A DNA stretch of 64,000 nucleotides from Saksenaea vasiformis B4078 (taxonomy: Eukaryota; Mucoromycota; Mucoromycetes; Mucorales; Saksenaeaceae), in NCBI GenBank assembly GCA_000697055.1, contig JNDT01002255.1:44802-108801 (forward strand), read 5' to 3'. The translations under genes were made by a program, and so were the position numbers. Position 1 is the first letter of the stretch, and the number at the start of each line of letters is the position of its first letter. Shown here piece after piece: positions 46,376 through 57,800 of this stretch. Below the pieces are notes generated by a model, which had not been told where the DNA came from, did not search any database, and was given only the letters and a program-made list of their open reading frames with translations.

Positions 46376-48399
46376 CATAGAACATACTCCGTATTTTGCC
46401 TCGTGCATAAGAGCAATGATCATACGCTGTGAGAATTCATAGTCTGCTTAATCATCGAATGTAAGGGTAGGAATTCTCGAGAAGTTCCATCTTCCAGGTC
46501 CCATTTGATGTAGTTATTGGTGCGTAGGGTTTCACTTGACAAGTGCCCAGTTTCGCATCGCTGAATGATGATTACACCAACTCAAGTTATCCATATTGGG
46601 ATCAGCAATGCTTTGATATTCCTAGAGTAATGATACTTTTCTACGTAGGAAAAATTTAGGGCTAAGGGAAAAGGCAGCTTCGGATTTTTGCCAGCTCCGG
46701 CCAGCAACTCGGCATTTACTGTTACGTTCTCGACGTCTCACGTTCAATCCAGCTGTTGCCGTTGGTGAGCAACTCGTATATTAATATATTTGGTATGAAC
46801 AAATTTCTTTACGTATATAAAGGACAAGACTCAGAGGAAGCTTCCTTCTTGTTTTACTGCCTCTGCCATATCTATCCTCTCTAACAGCTGTACTATTTCA
46901 GTGGATGTATTAATAGCGTACATTTGAGACACAATATTCGTACACACTACAAGCATGTCTAAAGCTTTGATGCGCCATCGAAGTCCTTTCATCACTTAGT
47001 AGTAAGACTTCCGCATATTTGGCGTTGATGAATGCCATTGGTCTCCGATTGTAGTGTTGATGGTCTAGTTATATGCTCGATCAGACTGAAAGCATGACAA
47101 AGTAATAAATGATATGAGCTATGAACTAAATTGTAGTTTTAGTATGGGTCATGTCTCTGATTAGCTCGATCGGAAGCACGTAATCGAATTAGTATCTGGG
47201 TGTCAAGAAATGCGCTTGCAGATGAACAAGGTCTGTAGCAGGGTGACTGACACTATCTGCAAAATGTAGCATCATGATTGGCCGCAAGTTTGTAGTCTCG
47301 AAGTCTTTGCCGTACAAGGAAAGATCGTTCCATAATGTTTCTGATTCGTGCCTTTATCTTAGCACTTCTCATTGCTCCTTGTCTGTCAGGGGATTTTTTT
47401 TTTCAAATACTCTCAGGTGTTAAATACAATAAAGGGCACTCCAGCGAGAACACCAGTTAACATTGTTCTTCTAATCATTTGATACCTAAGCTAAGTTAGA
47501 TAATAGTCCAGAGATAGGCCAATTCGGCTATGTTTATTCTTCACTGCCTGATCGTGTATCTGCAGATAATTTTTTTCTTTTTAGGAGGCAAAATGGGTTT
47601 TTAGTTTCACATAGGATTTGTGGTTAAGAATCAGTAAATTCATCATCTGCAGTTATGGCGCTAGTGAGTAGTATTCGAAGGAAGGAAAAAGAAAAAAACC
47701 TCCATCCCTTTCGGTCGTGTGTACAAAAACGGTAATATCGAATATTAAGGGTCGTTTCCACGGCATGCCCGTTCCCATCTCGACCCGTGAAGGCAGACAT
47801 GGACCAGGCCATTCGTGTAACCAAGGCTGCAAGCTAGGAAAATTTTTTCTAAAGGCACCTTGATCTGGTCGGCGAAAGAAACTAATGGTTCGATGGGGAG
47901 CTAATGGGACCTGTTTGCCGATGCAGTAAAAACTGAGCGATTTTATTGGACTAAAAATAATCTTTGTTTTATAGTCCAAGGGGTCTTTATGTCAGAGAAC
48001 TATTTCTAAGAACAAATATCGAGTTTATAACATCAATCCTAAACGAAGCGCATTACTTTAGGTATCGGGTTGCAGCGAGTAACGGATGCACAGGGGGCCG
48101 AGGGGGCTTGCTGTTCCACAAGAATGTGCCAATCAAAAGTCACACAACTGAAACACACCGTTTGACGGTGCTTAAAAACCGTTTTTTAGGTCTTTTTTTT
48201 TCTATCTGGTCTTTTTTTGTTTGCTTTCCTTTTTGTCACAGCTGGTCTGTCAAAAATTGACGCAACATCCTTTGCAACTGTATATTTTCCTTTTTCTTTT
48301 TGCTTAAAGAACCTCACAAACTGTTGAGGAAGATCACACTGTGTTAAACAAGTATACCAGCCAAAGAACAATACTTTATCCCCAAGTGCTGTGGTTGCT
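46376..48399. other. Gene-poor stretch, about 2 kb
   Basis: Open frames at 47653-47979 (minus) and 47964-48260 (plus) overlap non-coding-looking T-rich tracts and show no domain. Confidence 0.4.
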
Positions 48400-48790
48400 A
48401 TGAGAATCGATACGCCGTATTTGCAAAGTACGTCTCAACACTTCAGGATGCAAACTAAAAATTTCTTGGCAGAGGTTGAATCGCCCCCGGTGGAGCGCAG
48501 GTCACAACGGCTTGAAATCGATAATGCTTATCTTACGCAACAAAACGCCCATCTTAACAAAGAACTTTCCTTTACGCGCTATACCATCAACGCACTCAAG
48601 AATATTGCTACGCAAAAGGATAATGCTCTGCAGGATACCAGGCAGGAACTGGACAGAGCTTATTTCCGCATCCGGATGTTGGAAATGGCGTTGTTCAGAC
48701 AACAACAACAACTATCTCAGCAATTACCTCAACAACAACAACTATTACAGCAAAAACTACTACAACTACCACAACAGCAACAGCAACAGC

Positions 48791-48830
<40 letters not shown>

Positions 48831-49119
48831 GACACCACAGAAATTCTATACTGACCTGTCTGGTATGGGACAAGCTACGCGTGCTGAAGACAACAGTGGA
48901 CCGTTGTTGATCAACGACGCTGATTCGTCTGATGACCAAGAATTATCAGAAGAAGATGAAGACGAAGATACTGTAGTCAACGGATGTCGTCCCTCAGACA
49001 TTATGTCTAAACTTCCACTCCGAATTCCCGTTGGTGTCTATGAAGATCATCAAGTACGACAGTTGAATCCTGACTCGCCTCATAATGATCATGGCGCTAT
49101 CGTGGAATATAATGTTTAG
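48400..49119 (+). CDS. Coiled-coil protein with long polyglutamine tract
   Basis: Single-exon frame of 239 aa from ATG 48400 (MRIDTPYLQSTSQHFRMQ). Residues about 35-105 form a likely coiled coil (LEIDNAYLTQQNAHLNKELS, ALQDTRQELDRAYFRIRMLE). A Gln-rich region follows, ending in an uninterrupted run of about 20 Gln (roughly 48777-48832, mostly CAA codons). Then comes an acidic segment (DDQELSEEDEDEDTVVNG) and a short C-terminus ending IVEYNV. No enzymatic domain. Composition suggests a scaffold or transcription-associated protein, but that is a guess. It lies upstream of the CLIP-like gene on the same strand with a 375-nt gap. Confidence 0.65.
48777..48832 (+). repeat. CAA/CAG repeat coding polyglutamine
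   Basis: CAG/CAA interspersed run within the coiled-coil gene, an expandable trinucleotide tract. Confidence 0.9.
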
Positions 49120-49494
49120 AAAGACGTTAGTTTCAATATGTCTATCTAGTCAAAGAAATTACTTGCACTGTAAATTTTCATTTCTGATATGTACTAAAAA
49201 ATGAAGGAAAGCAAGGAAAAGATACACCAAACGAAATGCTGAATTAACAGATACAGTCTCTTTAAACAACCCACATCTGATAATGAATGAATTTTGTTTC
49301 ATATTCATTTTTATCTGTCAGTATACATTCTTGTTTTTGAGAATACAAGCTTAGGGCGGCACTTTTGCCTTTTCAGTCGATTTTTGCTACTCGTCGGAGA
49401 ATTTGAATGATCTGGGACACCCGGTTGGCTCCATTCACTTTTCCCTTTTCTTTCTGGTCATAACATCCTCTCACAGAATAAAAAATCTTCCTTT
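49120..49494. other. Intergenic, upstream of the CLIP-like gene
   Basis: Pyrimidine-rich just before the ATG at 49495; nothing else recognised. Confidence 0.5.
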
Positions 49495-52372
49495 ATGTCA
49501 AGGATAGCAAGACCAGCTCATAGCGGAGGCATTGCTGTTGCCTCTATGCCTGTTGCTCCACGTTCCAAAGTTCCCTCTAAACAGTCTCGTTTCTCAGCAA
49601 CTTCTACATCTGATGAGTTTGATGTTACTGGGCCAGCAACAGATGCGCCCAAGGCACAACGCCGCTCTTTGAAAACCACAAATTCACCAGGACGATCTCC
49701 CACTCTTAACAGGACTGGACGTACTGTCGTGACACGCTCTTCAACCTCATCAACCGAAGAACTCAGTGAACCAGAATCACTTTCACGTTTTTCCGCTTCC
49801 TCAAAGACGAGTACACCGCGATCCTCATTGACCCGTTCTCCTACTCAAAAGACAACCAGCAATACAATACCCCAACTCACAGTTGGAGAACGCGTGACTG
49901 TACCAAGTCTAAGTGTTATTGGTACACTCCGTTTTGTAGGAGAAACTAAATTCAAACCAGGTCTATGGACTGGTATTGAGTTAGATCTGGTTGGTACTGG
50001 AAAAAATGATGGTTGTGTCCAGGGGTAAGTACCATATTTTCATTTTATGAATGATGAAGAGATCTACTCTGTGAAACCCCAAAAATTCAATCTCATGATC
50101 CACCCCTTCTCTTGTTAGCATACGGTATTTCTCTTGTCCACCACAGACCGGCTTATTTATCTTGGCATCAAAAGTACTACCAGTCAAGGATGACAACAGC
50201 ATCGAAGATACGCGTCCAACCAAGGAACGAGCCCTCAGTTCTGTCAAACCGACTGCAACCAAATCAGCTCGAGTTCCACAAATGTCACATGCACCTACTC
50301 CAACACGTAATCCATCCACGCTTGTTTTAAAACAATCTGCATCCAAAATAACCAGTTCTGCACGGTCATCTGAGAAACCTTTGACTCGTCGCTCCTTGAA
50401 AAAAACGACAGCACGCTCCACAACCGAACCTCCTGCAGAGACTCAAGAAACGCTGGTTGCAAAACAGCATGTTGATGAAGTACAATTTGAGGAAAAGCCA
50501 GAGACTCCTCTTCCACCCCCTCCAGTAAATCTCAGTATTGAAGAACTGGCTCCTATTGAAGAACCACCAGCAGATAAAACAGATGATATTGCATTGCAAG
50601 ATGTGTGTGATCTGCTTGAAAAGACACAAAGAGAGAAGGATTTGCTTACTGAGCAGATGAGTGGAAAGGAAGCTGCATGGGAACGTCTAGTATCCACAAA
50701 AGAAAGTTATGCGTTGCGTGTCGAAGAGAAAGAGGAAGAATTAAAGCGTCTTCAGCGTGAATTGGAAGAAGTAAAGCAGCAATGTCAGAAACTGGAAGAA
50801 ACGGTAGCTAGCAAAGAGGAGACATTAGTCAAGAATGCGAAGAGCGATATGCAGGAGGAACAGTACCAACGGCGGATCGAGAAGCTCGAAGCGCTTGTGA
50901 ACGATCTTCAGACGCAGGCCAACAAGTCCACAGAGGAACATGAAAATGAGTTACGCGAGCACGCTGGCCAGATTGAACGGATGCGAAGAGAAATCGCGGA
51001 AGGAGAAGACTTGATCAATACACTTGAAAAAGAGTGTGAAGATCTTCGCAAAGCGGGATTAGAAGCTATCAGCGCTTACGAGACTTCTGTTGTACAGCTG
51101 AAACAACAAAAAGATCAGCTAGATGAAGAAAAATCTCTTCAGATTGAACAGCTCAATCGTGTCATCGCAGAGTTGCGACACAATAACGATGATATGATGT
51201 TCGATGACGATAAAGATGAAAGGAGCGCTGAGTGGTACGATCAACGGCGGCGACTGGAAGAACAGCTTGAATTAGCTACCACAGAACTCGATCGTGAGCG
51301 ACTGCAAATGAGATCAATGACAACAGAGCTCGAAAATCTGCGTAAGGAAGTGGCGCGATTACAAAAAACATCGCTTTCATCAGATGAACGATTTGTCACT
51401 TTACAACAAGACCTGGAAAAAGAAGTTGAAGATAAACGCCGGTTGATTGAAGAAGCAGATGCTGCTTTTGAAGCACAAGCAAGGGCAGAGGACGAGAATT
51501 ATCAGATGAAGATGGCGCGCGTAAAGATGGAGAAAGAATTAGCAGATGCACATCAAAAAATAGCTGCTTTGGAAGCCCACATACAGGGCGCTGGTTCTGC
51601 ATCTGTAAATGATAGCAAAGGTTCCTCACAGGCAGATGCTGGCTATGACGTGCTCCAAACGCAAGTGGAAATGTTGGAAAACGAAAAGCGAGCAATGCAA
51701 CGAGAACTTGAGCGATCTCAAGAATCGAATAAACAGATGGAGCAAGAATGTCTACGATTAATGGATGAGATGCTAGCAATGGAAAAAGCTGGGATGAGTG
51801 CAAACACCGACGATAATGGAGACCATAAAAAAGAACTCGAGAAATTGAAGCAAGAACTTAGCCAATACCAGCAAAAATATGCCGAACTTGAATTAGCAAA
51901 GCGCACGGAAGTTAGCCAGCTGAGCAAAGATCTGGCCGAGCTGGAAGCTTTGGTAGAAAGTAAGGTCTTTGGACAGGGTGACTTGGAAGAGGCACTAGAG
52001 CAAGAAAGAAAGCGAGTGAAGATGCTGGAACAACAGATTGCCGAGGCAAAGAATAGCGGACGGTCGAATGGCACCAACCCGGTATCTTCTTCTGTGTTCT
52101 CTGCTGCCTTAGGATCCTCCTCAGCTACACCGTCAGCAAAATTGGAGAATGAAGAGAACTACTGTGAAATTTGTGAGGTCTTTGGTCACGACGTCATTAG
52201 CTGCACTGCCTTAGTGACAGAAGCTGATCAGGATCAGGACGATTTACGACCAGTAAGTGGAATTTACCTGATGTATGACTTTAGTAACCACTGTATCCAG
52301 TTCTGCGAAAACTGCGACGAATACGGACTCCACGACACGAAGCATTGTCCAAACCAAAACGAAACATTCTAA
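49495..52372 (+). CDS. CLIP-170-like microtubule plus-end tracking protein
   Basis: Binds growing microtubule ends through a CAP-Gly domain. Exons 49495-50024, 50119-52252 and 52301-52372 give 911 aa. A Ser/Thr/Arg-rich disordered region (1-125) leads to the CAP-Gly domain: LTVGERVTVPSLSVIGTLRF, FVGETKFKPGLWTGIELD, then GKNDGCVQGIRYFSCPPQTG across the intron. The family's GKNDG motif is intact. From about residue 300 to 840 there is continuous coiled coil for dimerisation. The C-terminus carries two zinc knuckles, CEICEVFGHDVISC and CENCDEYGLHDTKHC, as in CLIP-170 proteins that fold back on their CAP-Gly domain. The last intron (52253-52300) is 48 nt with no in-frame stop, so unspliced RNA would still encode protein. 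Only one CAP-Gly copy is seen. Confidence 0.94.
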
Positions 52373-52843
52373 TTTAGCACATATCTCCCGGATCATCGTT
52401 GTAATATTCCAAAGCCCTTTATATTCATTGTTCTTTTGCTTGTCCTATACCCATCCCCTTCTAGGCCAACTACGCAGCTAGTCTGTCTTCTGTGATTTAT
52501 ATGTCAGAAAAAATTCAAATGCACAAAAACAAACTCAAACAAAGACTATATGAACCATCTCTGAATCAGCATGACTTCCAATTGCTTAATCTTCCTGGGG
52601 AAGTAGTGTCAGTCTACAATAGAAGGTGCTTGGGGAAAAAAGGAAGGGGGACGCCGACGGCAGATCATTTTAACTTTGTGCGAGGGGTAAATCGGGATCC
52701 CTGCTGTAAGAAAGTCATTGTTTAACATCGTTTTCGCACTAACCATTCATGATCTTGCACTACCATGGATAAAAGTGAACAAGGCTACAGAATGTGTTAC
52801 GGGCTTGAAAGTAGCGGGAAGGTAGCTTAATTTTCTTTTTTTG
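52373..52843. other. 3' flank of the CLIP-like gene
   Basis: A short plus frame (52492-52725) has no motif. Nothing else recognised. Confidence 0.4.
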
Positions 52844-53248
52844 TCAAGACGGCTTACGTTCGCTTTCATCCGTATTAATTACTGGATAGACTTCCGTCGC
52901 CGCATGTAGAGGATGACTGTATTGGAGGTTTTGCATCCAGTTTTGCTCATGCAGATAATGATCTTCACTGTAGTAGTACGAGATGATCTTGAATGGCTTT
53001 TGAAAACAGTTCGTGTTCCGGTTCTCCTTACATTTTGACCTATCATGGTAAGTATCGCGTGTCGTCAAACTCGCCACATGTGTAACCCTGTATCGCCGGG
53101 ATACATCAGTAATAAAGTTCGCTGCAAGGATCTTCTCGGCGGTGATACGGAGATATTTGTCGGGCTTCCTCTCAGGTGGTCCCACTTCTGCCGGTGCACC
53201 AGGGTAATCATATGTCTTTCTCTGATGATGATACCATTGTCGAGCTGC
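52844..53248 (-). CDS. Uncharacterised open frame, possible terminal exon
   Basis: Frame open from a CATTTAG acceptor-like site near 53248 to a stop at 52844, about 135 codons. It reads LPAARQWYHHQRKTYDYPG, then PPERKPDKYLRITAEKILAA, DVSRRYRVTHVASLTTRDTY, and ends YYYSEDHYLHEQNW...ESERKPS. The even composition and mix of hydrophobic and charged residues look protein-like, but I do not recognise a family. It may be the last exon of a gene extending upstream on the minus strand into the open frame at 53372-54052. Tentative. Confidence 0.35.
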   Translation of the reverse strand, partial: AARQWYHHQRKTYDYPGAPAEVGPPERKPDKYLRITAEKILAANFITDVSRRYRVTHVASLTTRDTYHDRSKCKENRNTNCFQKPFKIISYYYSEDHYLHEQNWMQNLQYSHPLHAATEVYPVINTDESERKPS

Positions 53249-53371
53249 CGGCAGCTAAATGTTCAGATGAGGCATCCATGTCACACAATCAGAAGGTGAA
53301 AGCGTTTAATGACCAAGTTACCTGTTTCAACGAAGAAAGCGTCTCAGTGGCCGGTATCACTCCTGCATACT

Positions 53372-54052
53372 TCAGTGACGGCCTTGCAGTTGGCGAGAAT
53401 TGAAGTAACGATGTTTGACACAACAAGCTGTGGTATGACATGTCATACTCCTGTCGGTCGCTAACTCTACGAGTCTATGGATCAGGTGCTTCCGCTTTGC
53501 CAGCCGACGTTTCAGGACTGTCCTAAAAGTTTCTGACGGCATACAAACCCTAACTGTGTGTAGGCCAGTCTGGAAATATGAAGGATATCTCGGCTGGTAC
53601 AACACATCGTCATGGCGGGGGGGACTGAGAAGAATTTTGCCTTTCCCGGGCAGAATAACGCGTCGTTGTTTCAGGACACGAACGCGCGCATCACCGTGCT
53701 GTTGTCTTCGAGTAGGACAAACTTCGTTCGCGTTGAAACAGTCGCTTTTCATTGCCACATTCACGCAAAACACGTTCCCTCTCATTGCTACGCACGAGAA
53801 GGCATCGTACGCCGTCAAGCGGTCAAATATGAGTGTTTCCGAGCAGCAGAGTGCGTTTGGGCTGGGAGAAATCGTCCCTTCCTGCGAGCATCCGGTACCT
53901 CGGGACTTCAGAACAACGTAAACAAAGCTCCGATGATACATGTCTTTGGCAGATGGGCTTGATGGTGTGTTCGAGGTACGGCTTGCTGAGTACGGGATTC
54001 TTTCAACAGCATAGCATCCTGTTTTAGCTATGTATTCATAGCGCTGACGCAA
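53372..54052 (-). other. Long open frame of doubtful coding status
   Basis: 226 codons open on the minus strand, overlapped by plus-strand frames of 121 and 116 codons. The minus translation is Arg/Cys/His-rich (CVKHRYFNSRQLQGRH at the end) and the plus one (GGTEKNFAFPGQNNASLFQD) is no clearer. No transposase catalytic block could be defined. Either a gene, a decayed element or chance. Confidence 0.25.
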
Positions 54053-54885
54053 ATCAACATAGCTGTGCTAGCACTAATTATTTAACATCGGTTACCATAG
54101 CAGTAATGTCTGGCAACTCACCATGACTCGTGCATTCGCGCATAAATATGATAAGAAACCACAATGGAAGGCTATAGCATGCTCAAATCTGCATATGTAA
54201 CATATATCGTTTAATGAGGTTCCAAATAACGACAATCAACAACCAAAAGGATCTTTAAATACTCGGGAAATATTTCAATTGCTAACGGTATTACGTATTT
54301 TACTTTTTCGTTGAAGTCCTTCCTATCAAGACATGCGTACGAACAATAAGCAAGATAAAAGTATTAGCCAACACTAGAAATCAAATCACACCGAGAAAAA
54401 CCGATGCTGAAGATGCGACCGGGAGAATGCGTGATATGAATTTTTAGAATATGGGAACACCTGCAGATCCTTACAAAGGGAAATGATGCGCTGGCAAACG
54501 TGCTCCAAGGAAATCGTATTACTCTTACACAATGATTCCTCGAATTCTTAAGTAACGGAAATAGGGAAGGTATCAACTTCCTTATAAAATTGGGATTATA
54601 TTTCTTAAAAGAAAAGGTCGGTATCTAACGCTGTCCGAATGAATAAGATCGATCTAAGTAGTTGGGTGACATTTCGGTTACCGTCATCAAAAAGATTTTA
54701 ACCTCACGTTGATCGCGACACATCACAAACCAGAGTCAATCGTGCATCTATGTAAAAGATATACTTAGACTGTTGTCTGGAATTTCACGCTTATTTCTGC
54801 GTGTCGACACATTAAATGGCACCATTTTGAACAAAAGTCACCTTCCCTGCGTTTCTCCCTGGACCTGCCATTCCGCTTGTTCAAC
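54053..54885. other. Intergenic, upstream of the SHPRH-like gene
   Basis: No gene recognised. Confidence 0.4.
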
Positions 54886-57800
54886 ATGTTAACATTTGGT
54901 GGATCAGTATGCCATTCCGAGTCTATTCAGCAATGGCTAGCTGAAAACCAACAAGAGCGGCATCCTAGCAGGAAACGCTCGGCTGAACAGCTGCCAGACG
55001 AACCGAAACGAAAATATATGAAAAACGGAATGAAACGCTTCATTCACTCTGTTGATCTGCTGCGCATGGAGATCGTCGCGGATCTCAGCATTGCTTTCAG
55101 CGAGCTGAAACTGTACGCTGGTCAGTATGAGAAAATGATCACCAACGATCTATTTGCAACATGGGAATACAACATGTCAAGTGACTTTGAATATGCGAGC
55201 GTTATCATTCAGTCTCGTAATGGTCTGAGGCTAATGCATACTGAAATGTTACGGAGCGTTGGAGACAATACATCCCAAGAAAAACATATAAATACTTTTT
55301 TCCTTCTTGCAAAGTTATATCAAGAACAGATAATGACACTCGTGGATATCTTATTATCATGCAAAGACACGGACGTTTTCTGCGCAATGATGACAGTACG
55401 GATGGATCTTGGTGGATACAAATCATCTGCAACCTTTCGTGAACTGTTGAACATATTATATCCTGCTCCAATGGTTGATCCAAATGCGACCCTACAAGAT
55501 TTCCTTCAGCATCTGCAACCACCTGTTTCTATGGAAACAATCAAAGCCTGCGTTCCTGATGGCCTGGTGCCTACCTTAACGCCATTTCAATCGCAAAATG
55601 TTCAGTGGATGGTATAGTTAAGCATCAGCATCCTCCTACCAGTCCTCTAAAACCATTGTTCTCCTTTCCCTTCTTTCTGTAGCTGCAACGAGAAGGACAT
55701 GTAGCTCATGATATGAACAACATTGAGTGTATTACACAAGACGCTCGCACCTTGCCTCTGCTCTGGGAAAAAATTGCATTGGATTCAGGCCAACTAATCT
55801 ACGTCAACCGTGTGTCACGAGAAATATTGACGGAGTGGACCGAAGAGCTTGAATACACGTCGCGTCTTCGTATGCGTGGTGGAATCCTGGCTGATGAGAT
55901 GGGGTTGGGAAAGACAGTCAGGTAGGAACAAGCGATGCAATTTACAATTAATAATATATCATGCGTCTCAGTGCGATTGCACTCATGCTACTCCACAAAC
56001 TTAATCCAGCCGATCCTTGTCATAAGCAATCAGCAGAAATTACACAGACAAACACAGTGATCTCTGCAGCAACTTTGGTGATCACACCACGCGCTATATT
56101 CCAGCAGTGGGAATCGGAAATAGCGCGACACGCCCCACATTTGCGCGTCATGGTGTATCATGGCATGAAAGCCGATGGTAACTTGACACCAAAGGACTTG
56201 TCTCAGTACGATGTTGTACTCACCGACTACGAGGTAAAGAAAATCGTCTACGTTATTGATGTTCCTAATCAGTGTACAGGTTTTACAGCGGGAGGTTTAT
56301 TATGCTCGGCCGACCATAGATCGACCTCGCCGTCATGGTATGAAAGAAAAAGCATGTGTACACAGTTAAACTCATGCTTTGGATCTCACCTGCTAGCATC
56401 CAAATACCCGATTGGACGAAGTCCGTTGGTCCAAGTAAAATGGTGGCGTTGTATCCTTGACGAGGTGAGTAATTCAAGTATGGTCAAAATAGTCAATGTG
56501 CTTAACGATGAGGACAATTACAGGCCCAGATGGTGGAATCACCTGTGGCCCATACGGCAGAGATGGCTAGACTTATTCCACGGGTGAACTCATGGGGCGT
56601 TACAGGCACACCTATCCGAGCAAAATATGACGATCTGTTTGGACTCTATCTCTTTCTTGGAATTGCACCTTCGTGCAGCAAGCCGAATCTGTTTCGAACT
56701 TTACATAGAGAGCCAGAGTTGAAAGGGCTATTCTGGAACTTCGCGAAAGAGACAATGAGGAGGAACATGAAGGTGCTGTTACATGATCAGATCCACATCC
56801 CTCCGCAACAACGCCTTGTAGTCAACGTTTCCTTTTCTCCTATAGAGAAGCACCGCTATGATGATCTTTGGGAGCGGTGCTGTCAGGAAACATCGCTTAG
56901 CTTTCTAGAGAGCAACAATTGGGTTACCCCAACAAGACCCGGTGAGGATCCTCGCCGTACAAGGCAGAATATATATGCCAAGCTGCGATCTTGGGTAAGG
57001 ATTGCTACATCTTTAGGAATAGTTTGCTTATGCACATATATATCAGCTTTTGAGACTGCGTCAGACTTGCGTACATCCCGGTGTCGGTGGTTACAGTAAG
57101 AGACAGATGGAAGATACAGTCAGAACGCTTGAAGATGGTAATTTATGTAAAATCCGCACAGTAAATGTACTAAAATTATCAAAGTACTGCACATGATGAT
57201 ACAACAAACGAAGGAAAAGATTGACAAGTCTCGTCTAACGATGTTACGTCTAACACTTCGACGTGGAGGCATGTACGAAGTACTCCAGGACTGGGAAACC
57301 GCTCTTCGTGTATATGCTGGCGCTCTTCCTCTCTTAGAAGAACTTACCGAGGAGGCGAATAAGATGCTCGAAAAGGCAAAGGAGAAAGAAGCCGAAGAGG
57401 AGCGTCTCCAAGCACTTGATCCGAAACAGAAAGAAGGATCACCCCAGGAAAAGCGCCAAGAAACTTCCTCAACAAATTTGATTCATGTGTACAGAAGTCA
57501 TTTGCAACTTTTGCATCAGTTCTACTTTTACATGGCTGGCCTGTATCACGAACTGGAGAAGTCGGAAGAAGAGGATTTATACTATGCAAAGGCGGCTTCG
57601 TGTCGAGAGCGTATACTAACTCATAGTAAAGAAAGGGTGAGAGACAACGGGCTAGAGAAATACATATCTCACGATCTGGCTAGGTCAACGCATCGATCAA
57701 AGATATAGAAGATACTCCATCTCAACTAGAAGTCAAAAAAGGTTATATCGACTGCATCGCAGAGGAAGCTGATCGGGCGCAGAAAGATATCTATTACCGC

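Noticed and set aside
48476..48910. Plus-strand frame with long Asn run
   Set aside because: Frame-shifted reading of the CAA/CAG tract; the polyQ frame has a coiled coil and acidic tail and a proper stop.
51718..52077. Minus-strand Ser-rich frame opposite the CLIP-like coiled coil
   Set aside because: Antisense of a Glu/Leu/Lys-rich coiled coil commonly reads as Ser/Phe-rich; no independent support.
53612..53962. Possible DDE transposase fragment (NARITVLLSS resembling a transposase strand)
   Set aside because: No DDE triad, no HTH and no terminal repeats could be defined around it.
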